64,000 nt of DNA from Paeniglutamicibacter sulfureus. Lineage in GTDB: Bacteria; Actinomycetota; Actinomycetes; Actinomycetales; Micrococcaceae. A model generated the notes under the pieces. It was not told the origin of the DNA. It saw nothing but the letters and a program-made list of their open reading frames with translations, and did not search any database. Shown here piece after piece: positions 55,302 to 62,540 of the stretch. A program made the position numbers and the translations under genes. How positions within the stretch are numbered: the first letter of the stretch is position 1; each line of letters begins with the position of its first letter. The DNA lies in NCBI RefSeq assembly GCF_039535115.1, contig NZ_BAAAWO010000001.1:4154001-4218000 (forward strand), written 5' to 3'.

Positions 55302-56075
55302 TTAGTGCAGGTGGCTGCCGCCGTTGATGTCCAGGGTTCCGCCGGTGAGGTACGAAGCGTCCTCGCTGGAAAGAAACGTTATGACCGCGGCGACTTCCTC
55401 GGTGGTTGCCGTGCGTCCCAGCGGGATGTCACGGGTGATGGCTGCCTCGGTTTCGGCGGTCGATCCGACGCGGATATTGGTGTCGACCGCTCCTGGTGTC
55501 ACGGCGTTGACCGTCACCCCGCTGTCCTCGAGTTCACGAGCCAGTGCCTTGGTGAATCCAAGAATCGCTGCCTTGGCCGCCGAATAAGGAACCTTGCCGA
55601 ATACGCCACCGCCGCGCTGCGCGGAGACGGACGACATGTTCACGATGCGTCCCCAGCCGTTTTCAAGCATGTCGGGAAGAAACGCCTTGGTGACGAGGTA
55701 GGTCCCCGTAGCGTTGACGGCCATGACCTTGTCCCAGAGTTCCCGCGTGGTTTCCAGGAAGGGGACGGGGGAGGTGATGCCGGCGATATTGGCCAGTGCC
55801 CCCACCGGTGGGAGATTGCCGGCAGCCACCTCATCGCGCACCGCGCGGTACGCCGCGTCAACGGATGCCTCGTCCGCCACATCCACGGCATGGCCGAACG
55901 CGGCCACATCGTGAGTGGAACCGATTTCCGCGGCGACCTTTGCGGATTTTTCGCTATCCAGGTCCAGCACGACAACGGCCCAGCCGAGGCGGGCGTACCG
56001 TTCGGCGACTGCCATGCCGATGCCCTTGGACGATGCGGCGCCGGTGACGACAGCGGTGCGGGGGATATTGCTCAT
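55302..56075 (-). CDS. Short-chain dehydrogenase/reductase of the second catabolic cluster
   Basis: A 257-aa classical SDR: TAVVTGAASSKGIGMAVAERYARLG (cofactor loop with one-residue insertion), VLDLDSEKS (acidic residue after strand 2, pointing to NAD(H)), NIAGIT, MSSVSAQ, and the catalytic YSAAK. The end TGGTLDINGG is typical for polyol or 3-oxoacyl reductases. It is divergent from an MHS transporter and shares its operator region; with the split transketolase downstream it could oxidise an imported polyol or hydroxy acid to a keto compound. The substrate is not known. Confidence 0.83.
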   Translation of the reverse strand: MSNIPRTAVVTGAASSKGIGMAVAERYARLGWAVVVLDLDSEKSAKVAAEIGSTHDVAAFGHAVDVADEASVDAAYRAVRDEVAAGNLPPVGALANIAGITSPVPFLETTRELWDKVMAVNATGTYLVTKAFLPDMLENGWGRIVNMSSVSAQRGGGVFGKVPYSAAKAAILGFTKALARELEDSGVTVNAVTPGAVDTNIRVGSTAETEAAITRDIPLGRTATTEEVAAVITFLSSEDASYLTGGTLDINGGSHLH

Positions 56076-56157
56076 GGTGTGCTCCTTAGTGGGCCGCGGC
56101 GGGGCCGCCTCAGGCCAAGCGAATTGATGTGACTCCCAACACCCTATTCCCGTTAAC

Positions 56158-56255
56158 TGTCAACAGTCAACCAAATAATTTGGATAACAGTTGACTGTTG
56201 ACAATTGTCGGTGGCGTGCATCACAGTAGAGGGCGTAACCTGTTGACTGTTGACA
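56158..56255. promoter_or_regulatory. Three GntR-type operator copies in the SDR/MHS divergent promoter
   Basis: TGTCAACAGTCAAC (56158-56171), GTTGACTGTTGACA (56190-56203) and GTTGACTGTTGACA (56242-56255). The first two face each other around CCAAATAATTTGG (56171-56183). Each copy contains a TTGAC(A/T) that could be a -35 element; for the SDR, TTGACT plus TAGGGT downstream is a reasonable promoter. Binding would block it. Confidence 0.75.
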
Positions 56256-56303
56256 CTGGCGCTTCCAAAGTAGGACTCGCCGGTTTGTCCGAAAGGTAAA
56301 GAC

Positions 56304-57644
56304 ATGACGAACCAAAGCCTTGCGATGCGTGGACACGTCCACGGCACGAAGGACGCCAAGCGCGTCGCCGTCGGCTCCAGTGTAGGGGCCGTGATCGAGA
56401 CCTATGACTTCATTGGCTTCGGGACCGCGGCCGCGCTCTATTTCGGGACGGCGTTCTTCCCGGGGGCCGATTCGGTCACCGGGACGCTGGCCGCGTTCGC
56501 CACCTTGGGCGTGGGCTTCGCCGCACGCCCGCTCGGTGGAATCCTCGGTGGGCACCTGGGCGACAAGTTGGGCCGCAAGCCCGTGCTCGTGGCCTCGTTG
56601 ATCCTCATGGGCCTGGCGACATTCGTTATCGGCCTGCTGCCGACCTACGAGCAGATCGGCGTCGTTGCCCCCGTGCTGCTGGTGCTCGTTCGTATCATCC
56701 AGGGCCTGGCCTTCGGTGCCGAGTGGGGTGGGGCGATCCTGATGAGCTACGAACACGCCCCGTGGAAGAAGAAGGGCAAGTACACCGGCATCGTCCAGGC
56801 CGGCTTCCCCGTCGGCCTGCTGCTGGCCAACGTGGTGTTCCTCTACAGCGTTAACCTCGATGGCGACTGGGCCTGGCGTGTCCCGTTCCTGGCCAGCATC
56901 GTGCTGGTGGCCGTCGGGTTGATCATCCGGTCGAAGGTCCCCGAATCCCCGGTATTCGAAGAGGTCAAGAGCTCGGGGCAGATCGTCCGCAATCCGATCG
57001 CCAAGGTCATCCGCGAGGACTGGCGCAACATCGTGCGCGGCATCGGCCTGCGCATCGCCGAGACTGCCGGCTACGCCGTCTCGATCACCTACATGATCTC
57101 CTACCTCCACACCAGCGAGCTGGCCGACAAGACCCAGACCCTCATCGCCCTGTGCGTCGCCTCCGCCATCGGCATCTTCGCCACGATGGCGTGGGGTTCA
57201 CTGACGGACAAGATCGGCCGCCGGCCGGCTTACATTGCTTCGACTGCCTTCGCTGTGCTCTTTGGAATTCCCATGTTCCTGCTCGTGAACACCGGCTTGT
57301 TCGTCTTGATTATTGCGACCGTCGTGATTTCCTATGCTGTTTGCCAGAATTCGCTGGCCGGCGCCCAGGGCGCCTGGTTCCCCGAGCTCTTCCAAGCGAA
57401 TACGCGCTCCTCCGGGGCTTCACTGGCTTACCAGATCTCGGCGATGGTTTCCGGTTTTACCCCCTTCGTCACCACCCTGCTGTTCATCAGCTTCGGCTGG
57501 TTGGGCCCGGCGCTGCTCTTCAGCTTCTACGGAGCCATAGGACTGTGGGCGGCACTCGCCACACGCGAGACCTGGGGCCCGGCCGAGCGCAAGTTCGCCA
57601 CCGAAGCCGAGGATTCCACTACGGCCAACCACGTGCACGCATGA
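56304..57644 (+). CDS. MHS-family MFS transporter of the transketolase cluster
   Basis: A 446-aa metabolite:H+ symporter with about twelve membrane segments: VIETYDFIGFGTAAALYFGT, GHLGDKLGRKPVLVAS, RIIQGLAFGAEWGGAILMSYEHAP and DKIGRRPAYIAS. It resembles the transporter at 3.4 kb in fold but not closely in sequence. Unphosphorylated organic acids, sugar acids or sulfonates are common MHS cargo. GAAAGG lies about 9 nt before the ATG. Its stop overlaps a possible ATG for the next gene, and it heads an operon with the two transketolase halves. Confidence 0.86.
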   Translation: MTNQSLAMRGHVHGTKDAKRVAVGSSVGAVIETYDFIGFGTAAALYFGTAFFPGADSVTGTLAAFATLGVGFAARPLGGILGGHLGDKLGRKPVLVASLILMGLATFVIGLLPTYEQIGVVAPVLLVLVRIIQGLAFGAEWGGAILMSYEHAPWKKKGKYTGIVQAGFPVGLLLANVVFLYSVNLDGDWAWRVPFLASIVLVAVGLIIRSKVPESPVFEEVKSSGQIVRNPIAKVIREDWRNIVRGIGLRIAETAGYAVSITYMISYLHTSELADKTQTLIALCVASAIGIFATMAWGSLTDKIGRRPAYIASTAFAVLFGIPMFLLVNTGLFVLIIATVVISYAVCQNSLAGAQGAWFPELFQANTRSSGASLAYQISAMVSGFTPFVTTLLFISFGWLGPALLFSFYGAIGLWAALATRETWGPAERKFATEAEDSTTANHVHA

Positions 57645-57679
57645 ACCGAGCCACTCCAGCAACCAAAGGACCAGCAACG

Positions 57680-58570
57680 ATGACCACCACCACAACATCC
57701 ACCGCCACCGCGGGGACCGGCGCGGCTGAGCGCCGCCGCCTGGTCGAAGACTTCGCCTACCGGATGCGGCACCATGCCCTGAACATGGGAGAGGTTCAGG
57801 GGCAGGGATATGTCGGTCAGGCCCTGGGCTCCGCCGACATGTTCGCCGCGGTCTACGCCGACCAGCTTGTCTACCGGCCCGAGGACCCGGACTGGGACGG
57901 GCGTGACCGGTTCCTGCTCTCCACCGGGCACTACGCCATCGGGCACTATGCCGCCCTCGCGCAGGCCGGCATCGTCCCGATCGAAGAACTCGAGACCTAC
58001 GGATCCGACGACTCACGGCTTCCCATGTCGGGAATGTCCACCTACACGCCGGGCATGGAGATCTCCGGGGGATCGCTCGGACACGGGCTGCCGATCGCCA
58101 TCGGCACCGCATTGGGCCTCCGGCACCAGGGATCCCCGTCTCGGGTCATCAACTTCATGTCCGACGGCGAGCTCGACGAGGGATCCACCTGGGAGGCCGC
58201 CATGGGCGCCCACCACCACGGACTGGGGAACCTCACCGTCTTGGTGGACATCAATGCGCTCCAAGCCGACGGCAAGACCGACACCGTCATGCGAACCGAA
58301 CCTGTGGCCGACAAATGGGCCGCCAGCGGCTGGCACGTCCAGCGTGTGGACGGCAACGATGTCGGCCAGCTCCTGGCTGCATTCGACGCCGTCGCGCAAG
58401 ACGCGGGGCCCGACGCCCGGCCATCGGTCATTCTGTGCGACACCCGCGTTGGCTGCGGCGTCCCGCTGCTGGAAGAGCGCGAAAAGGCGCACTTCATGCG
58501 CATTGAAGAACACGAATGGAAAACCTGCCGTGAGCAACTCACCGCGGGCCATGAAGGAGCAACCAAATGA
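57680..58570 (+). CDS. Transketolase, N-terminal (thiamine diphosphate-binding) subunit
   Basis: A 296-aa stand-alone N-terminal half. FLLSTGHYAIGHYAAL, SGGSLGHGLPIAIGTALGLRHQG and the metal/diphosphate motif MSDGELDEGSTWEAAMGAHHHGLGNLTVLVDIN (GDG replaced by SDG) are present. Together with the next protein it would form an alpha2beta2 transketolase moving a two-carbon ketol group. The ATG at 57680 follows AAAGGA; an ATG at 57641, overlapping the transporter stop as ATGA, would add 13 residues. Split transketolases are often devoted to special pathways (apiose, sulfoquinovose) rather than to the pentose phosphate cycle. Confidence 0.85.
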   Translation: MTTTTTSTATAGTGAAERRRLVEDFAYRMRHHALNMGEVQGQGYVGQALGSADMFAAVYADQLVYRPEDPDWDGRDRFLLSTGHYAIGHYAALAQAGIVPIEELETYGSDDSRLPMSGMSTYTPGMEISGGSLGHGLPIAIGTALGLRHQGSPSRVINFMSDGELDEGSTWEAAMGAHHHGLGNLTVLVDINALQADGKTDTVMRTEPVADKWAASGWHVQRVDGNDVGQLLAAFDAVAQDAGPDARPSVILCDTRVGCGVPLLEEREKAHFMRIEEHEWKTCREQLTAGHEGATK

Positions 58571-59559
58571 CCACCACCCCAGTGAAGGCCCGCCTGAAAA
58601 CCTCGGCCATGATCGCCTCCTTCGCCGACCCCGGCCAAAAGACGGCACCCGCCCCGTTCGGGCACGCCCTGGTCAAGGCGGCCGAGGAAAACCCCGCGAT
58701 CGTCGGACTCACGGCCGACCTCGGCAAATACACCGACATGCATATCTTCGCCAATGCCTTCCCCGAGAGGTTCTTCCAGATGGGCATGGCCGAACAGCTC
58801 CTCCTGGGTGCCGCCGCAGGCATGGCCCAGACCGGGCTGGTGCCATTCGCTTCCACGTATTCAGTCTTTGCGGCCCGACGCGCCTACGACTTCCTCGCCC
58901 TGGACGCCGCCGAGCCGAACCTCAACGTCAATGTGGTCGGCGGCCTTCCCGGACTCACCACCGGCTACGGCCCCAGCCACCAGGCCACCGAGGACATGGC
59001 GATCTTCCGCGGCATGCCCAACCTGACCATCGTGGACCCCTGCGACTCCTTGGACATCGAACAGGCGGTGCCGCAGCTGGCAGCCAGTGAAGGGCCCACC
59101 TACCTGCGGCTGTTACGCGGCAACGTGCCCACCGTCCTTGACGAATACGACTACACCTTCGAACTGGGCAAGGCGAAGGTGCTGCGCGGCGGCGCCGACG
59201 TTGTCTTCGTCTCCAGCGGACTGATGACCATGAGGGCACTTGCTGCCGCGAAGGAACTGGCCAAGCACCACGTGGATGTCGCGGTCGTCCACGCCCCCAC
59301 GATCAAGCCGTTCGACACCGAAACCGTATTGCGCGAACTGAACACCGACAGACTGGCCGTGACCTTGGAAAACCATTCGGTCGTCGGCGGATTGTTCGAG
59401 ACCGTGGCCTCCGCCGTGGTGCAGTCGGGCGTCAGCAAGCGCGTGGTGCCCATCGCCCTGCCGGATGAATTCCTGCAGGCCGGAGCACTGCCCACTCTTC
59501 ACGACCGATACGGACTGTCGGTTGCGCGCATCGTGGAGAAGGTCTTGGGCGAACTTTAG
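58567..59559 (+). CDS. Transketolase, C-terminal (pyrimidine-binding) subunit
   Basis: A 330-aa partner subunit: PAPFGHALVKAAEENPAIVGLTADLGKYTDMHIFANAFPERFFQMGMAEQLLLGAAAGMA, in which the Glu of GMAEQ activates the thiamine ring. YGPSHQATEDMAIFRGMPN and the C-terminal domain (VVFVSSGLMTMRALAAAKEL; ENHSVVGGLFETVASAVV) are complete. ATGA overlap with the N-terminal subunit ensures equal synthesis. The regulator gene follows after 106 nt. Confidence 0.87.
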   Translation: MTTTPVKARLKTSAMIASFADPGQKTAPAPFGHALVKAAEENPAIVGLTADLGKYTDMHIFANAFPERFFQMGMAEQLLLGAAAGMAQTGLVPFASTYSVFAARRAYDFLALDAAEPNLNVNVVGGLPGLTTGYGPSHQATEDMAIFRGMPNLTIVDPCDSLDIEQAVPQLAASEGPTYLRLLRGNVPTVLDEYDYTFELGKAKVLRGGADVVFVSSGLMTMRALAAAKELAKHHVDVAVVHAPTIKPFDTETVLRELNTDRLAVTLENHSVVGGLFETVASAVVQSGVSKRVVPIALPDEFLQAGALPTLHDRYGLSVARIVEKVLGEL

Positions 59560-59630
59560 GCTCGGTTCAGGCGGCGGGGCATGCCGCTGATGCCTCATGA
59601 GGGGCTAGGATCGGTGGAGAACGTGTAAAT

Positions 59631-59644
59631 GTTGACCGTCGACA
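59631..59644 (+). promoter_or_regulatory. Fourth operator copy, upstream of gntR
   Basis: GTTGACCGTCGACA, two transitions from the copies at 56190 and 56242, ending 21 nt before the gntR ATG. It points to autoregulation. Confidence 0.7.
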
Positions 59645-59665
59645 ACGAAAAGAAAGCGGAAAACC

Positions 59666-60328
59666 ATGGCCGTGGAAGCAATGTCCTTGCTGGGGCTCGA
59701 AAAGACCAGCCTTCGGCAGCAAGCGCTCACGGCCCTGCGCCGGGCGATCACCACCGGTGAGATCCCGCCGGGGAAGCACTTGGTCGAAACCGAGCTGTCC
59801 GACATGCTCAACATCAGCCGCGGCACCCTGCGCGAGGCGCTGCGTCAGCTTCAGCAGGAGGGTCTGGTCTCCGCCGGAGCGCGGGGCCGGCTCTCTGTCC
59901 GGAACCTCGACGCCAAGGAGATCCGGGACATCTTTGCCGTCCGGGCCGCACTGGAGACCCTCGCCGCGCAGCGGCTGTGCACCCTCGAGGACCGCAGTGA
60001 CGCAGTCGCCCAGCTGCAGGCCGCCTTGAAGCACATGGGGGTCGAAGCCGGACACGGGATCGAACGCGGGATCGAGGCCGACCTGGAATTCCACCGTGTC
60101 CTGTGCCGGCTCACCGGCAACGAGCCCCTGTTGCTCTCCTGGGAGCAGCTCGAGGGCAGCATCCGCATGTCCATCATGTGGGGCGGCAAGGAACGCGGCA
60201 TCAGGAACATGAACGTCGAGCGGCATGCAGAGATCGTCGACGCCATCGCTTCCGCCGACGCGGCCCTTGCTGCCAAGGTCATCAAGGAGCACATGGATAC
60301 GGCGGCCGACGTGTTGGTCACCAGCTAG
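59666..60328 (+). CDS. GntR-family regulator (FCD/FadR subgroup)
   Basis: A 220-aa regulator. The winged helix is SLRQQALTALRRAITTGEIPPGKHLVETELSDMLNISRGTLREALRQLQQEGLVSAGARGRLSV; the FCD ligand domain has the metal-binding pattern ADLEFHR, ERHAEIV and KEHMDTA (Asp and three His). It lies at the end of the SDR/MHS/transketolase cluster, and the same sequence motif appears before it and in the divergent promoter at 56.2 kb, so it is the probable repressor of the whole set, released by a carboxylate or sugar-acid-like ligand as usual for FCD proteins. Confidence 0.86.
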   Translation: MAVEAMSLLGLEKTSLRQQALTALRRAITTGEIPPGKHLVETELSDMLNISRGTLREALRQLQQEGLVSAGARGRLSVRNLDAKEIRDIFAVRAALETLAAQRLCTLEDRSDAVAQLQAALKHMGVEAGHGIERGIEADLEFHRVLCRLTGNEPLLLSWEQLEGSIRMSIMWGGKERGIRNMNVERHAEIVDAIASADAALAAKVIKEHMDTAADVLVTS

Positions 60329-60393
60329 GCGCTCCGAGACCGGAACAATCCATAGTACGGACGAGAGCCGGACAGGCTCCTCGCCGGACAATC

Positions 60394-60444
60394 GGGCTAA
60401 GGCGGCGGCAACCGGGATCAACCCGGTGGCCGCCGCCTTAGCCC
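60394..60444 (+). terminator. Long hairpin after gntR
   Basis: Perfect 16-bp arms GGGCTAAGGCGGCGGC (60394-60409) and GCCGCCGCCTTAGCCC (60429-60444), with an inner CCGGG/CCCGG. It lies between the convergent gntR and carbohydrate-binding genes. Confidence 0.75.
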
Positions 60445-60528
60445 GTGATGGACCTGCGGATGGATCCCGACGCCTGCGGGCAGCACGCCCACGAGCATCG
60501 TCTCGCGTCCTTGTGGTTTCGGGTGACG

Positions 60529-60819
60529 TTAACCGATGACGCGGTCAAACTGGATGTAGTCCAAGGAGACGTAATCCTGGGCCGTGAAGTGCACGGTGAA
60601 GCGGTGGGTTCCGCGCTCAAGGTAGCGCTGGTCCCATTCCTGGCGTTCGAAGTTCCGGTTATGCGTCGTGTTCTTGATGGCGACCGGTTCCTCCCGGGTG
60701 GATCCCCAGTCCAGCGTGACAGTGCCGGCAGGTTCGACGTGGGAGGAAACGCGTCCTGAAACGGCGTAGAGGCCCGGCGTGGTGATGTCGACTTCGTAGG
60801 TCAAACTGTCCGGCGCCAT
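60529..60819 (-). CDS. Small carbohydrate-binding-module-like protein, probably an N-terminally truncated remnant
   Basis: A 96-aa frame with beta-sandwich features of CBM6/CBM35-like modules: LTYEVDITTPGLYAVSGRVSSH, GTVTLDWGSTR and the typical end RGTHRFTVHFTAQDYVSLDYIQFDRV. The usual first 35-45 residues of such a module, and any enzyme domain or signal peptide, are missing. The ATG at 60819 has no ribosome-binding site and lies 30 nt behind the diacylglycerol-kinase-like gene. It may be a decayed piece of a glycosidase or lectin gene, or a small intracellular protein; I favour the former. Confidence 0.45.
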   Translation of the reverse strand: MAPDSLTYEVDITTPGLYAVSGRVSSHVEPAGTVTLDWGSTREEPVAIKNTTHNRNFERQEWDQRYLERGTHRFTVHFTAQDYVSLDYIQFDRVIG

Positions 60820-60849
60820 AAGCCAGGATGCCCGGCACCGGCCGCGCCG

Positions 60850-61749
60850 CTAGCCGACGATCGGCAGGGCGCGCGGCACGCTGGTCACGCGGACCACGGT
60901 ATTGGCTGCGGCACTCCTGACTTCGCCGTCGATTTGGTACGGTATCGGCTTGAGCGTGGTGAACTCGTAGTGGTCGGTGCTCGGCTGGTCTCCCAGCCCT
61001 TTCGTTGCGGCGCGTGCGGCGGTCAGCAGGACACGCCACTTGGGCTGGTGGGGCAGAATGATGACCTCGAACTTCCCGTCGCGGGGCTGGTCATCGGCCT
61101 CGCTGAGCGTGGCGTACTTGGCCATTTCGGGGATGTTCGCGAAGACCAAGCTGTCCAGCTTCAGGTGCTGGCCGTTCGAATGCTGCATTTCAAAGGGCGT
61201 GAACTTCGAGAACGTGCGCACCACGGAGACCATTTCCTTCAGCGCTCCCTTGCTGCCCTTTTCCAGGTCGATGGCCACCACCGGAGTGAGTCCGAAGCCG
61301 ATGTAGGAGTGCGCGTACTCCCCGGTAAGGTCACCTCCCTCTCCCGTGGCGATGTTCAGCAGGTCGATCCTCCGCACATGGCCTTCGGCAATGGCCTCAT
61401 CGAGGGGCTTGGTGCCGATGCTGGAGCGGTGGTCGTTGGCGTTGCCGGCGGCCATGACAGCACAAACGGCCTCCCGGTTGCCGCTCTGCATGACCCCGTT
61501 GACGACTTCGTTGTAGCCCCCGTCCCCGCTGACGGAGACGACCAGCACGTTGGCGTGGTTGGCGGCGGCTTCCCGGGCCAGCTCGACGGCATGGCCTGCA
61601 TGTTCGGTGGGCTGCAGGCTGATGTCCGCTCGGTAAGGGAGCCGGTCTGCCAACCGGTCCCTCAACTCTTCGGCCAATTTGGGGGCATTCCCCGTGCTGT
61701 TCGGGTTGAAAATGATCACGATTGACTCGAAAATGCGCGCGGATTCCAT
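60850..61749 (-). CDS. Diacylglycerol kinase / lipid kinase-like protein (DAGK catalytic fold)
   Basis: A 299-aa protein of the DAGK/sphingosine-kinase fold: ESIVIIFNPNSTGNAPKLAEEL (nucleotide-site start), VVSVSGDGGYNEVVNGVMQSG (GDGTxNEV motif with Gly for Thr), AVMAAGNANDHRSSIG (GTxND equivalent) and a C-terminal beta-sandwich ending PIPYQIDGEV. It would phosphorylate diacylglycerol or another lipid alcohol at the membrane. Gly in place of the conserved Thr may affect activity. Start at the ATG at 61749 behind GGGGGAG; an ATG at 61812 adds 21 residues. Confidence 0.78.
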   Translation of the reverse strand: MESARIFESIVIIFNPNSTGNAPKLAEELRDRLADRLPYRADISLQPTEHAGHAVELAREAAANHANVLVVSVSGDGGYNEVVNGVMQSGNREAVCAVMAAGNANDHRSSIGTKPLDEAIAEGHVRRIDLLNIATGEGGDLTGEYAHSYIGFGLTPVVAIDLEKGSKGALKEMVSVVRTFSKFTPFEMQHSNGQHLKLDSLVFANIPEMAKYATLSEADDQPRDGKFEVIILPHQPKWRVLLTAARAATKGLGDQPSTDHYEFTTLKPIPYQIDGEVRSAAANTVVRVTSVPRALPIVG

Positions 61750-61904
61750 GGAGTGCTCCCCCAGATAGGCGGTGAATGATGACAGTGTGTTCCCCGTGAC
61801 TGACGCCGACATCCTATCGACCGGGAAATCGGTTGCGATATGAAAAAGACACCTGCACCGCCTTGCTCAGGGGGGCAGATGCCTCTTTCCAACGCTGTTT
61901 CCGC

Positions 61905-62165
61905 TCAGCGAACTGAGCTGCGGCGCCCCGACAGGCCTTCGGCAACGCCGACGAGGAGCACGGATGCGACGACGGCGACGATAAATCCGACCACATTGAG
62001 CTCAAAGATGTCGCCTGTGCCGAGCAGGTTCGCGATGACCCCGCCGATGACCGAACCGGCGAGTCCGAGCAGGAGAGTCACAATCAGGCTCAGATTTTGC
62101 TTGCCGGGCTTGATGAGTCTCGCGAGGGCACCGATGACTAGTCCCGCGACGATGAATCCGATCAT
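61905..62165 (-). CDS. GlsB/YeaQ/YmgE-family small membrane protein
   Basis: An 86-aa protein with three hydrophobic segments (MIGFIVAGLVIGALARLIKPGKQ; LIVTLLLGLAGSVIGGVIANLLG; VVGFIVAVVASVLLVGVAEGL) and the family's conserved ALARLIKPG and GLAGSVIGG. Members are called transglycosylase-associated or general-stress proteins; function is not established. The ATG at 62165 lies behind GATAAGG. Stand-alone gene. Confidence 0.85.
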   Translation of the reverse strand: MIGFIVAGLVIGALARLIKPGKQNLSLIVTLLLGLAGSVIGGVIANLLGTGDIFELNVVGFIVAVVASVLLVGVAEGLSGRRSSVR

Positions 62166-62308
62166 TTTTCTGGCCTTATCTCTTGGTTGACTTGCCGCTA
62201 GCTGGCAGCGACGTTGTTTATGAGCCTATGGCATGCCGCTTTGGCGTGCACCCAATCTGCACGGAACCCTTCGTTTTTTCCTGTAGGCCGATCCAGTGTC
62301 CCTTTTAG

Positions 62309-62338
62309 CGGGCGGCAGGCCTCCTGGCCTGCCGCCCG
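62309..62338. terminator. Isolated 13-bp hairpin in a gene-free stretch
   Basis: CGGGCGGCAGGCC (62309-62321) and GGCCTGCCGCCCG (62326-62338) with a TCCT loop. It lies in the 375-bp gap 62166-62540, which has no gene I can support; no transcript clearly enters it. Terminator, orphan RNA or protein site are all possible. Confidence 0.4.
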
Positions 62339-62540
62339 TGACGTCGGTAATTCCGTCGGCACGACGGTGAACAGCCAATCGCCTGCGTCTGACCGGGGTC
62401 GATGGGACAACGGTGCCTCCGGACCCCCGCGTCACATTGACTGTCTACGCGACCAAGGGATGCACAAATCGGGACGGTGAGAACCCCCGGTGGTAATGTC
62501 CAAATGAACAAACGGTGTAGCAACTGAAGGGTATTTCCCC

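Noticed and set aside
57680..59559. 1-deoxyxylulose-5-phosphate synthase or pyruvate dehydrogenase E1 split into two
   Set aside because: The N-terminal half has transketolase-type SGGSLGHGLPIAIG and the C-terminal half transketolase C-domain motifs; no E2 or lipoyl gene accompanies them.
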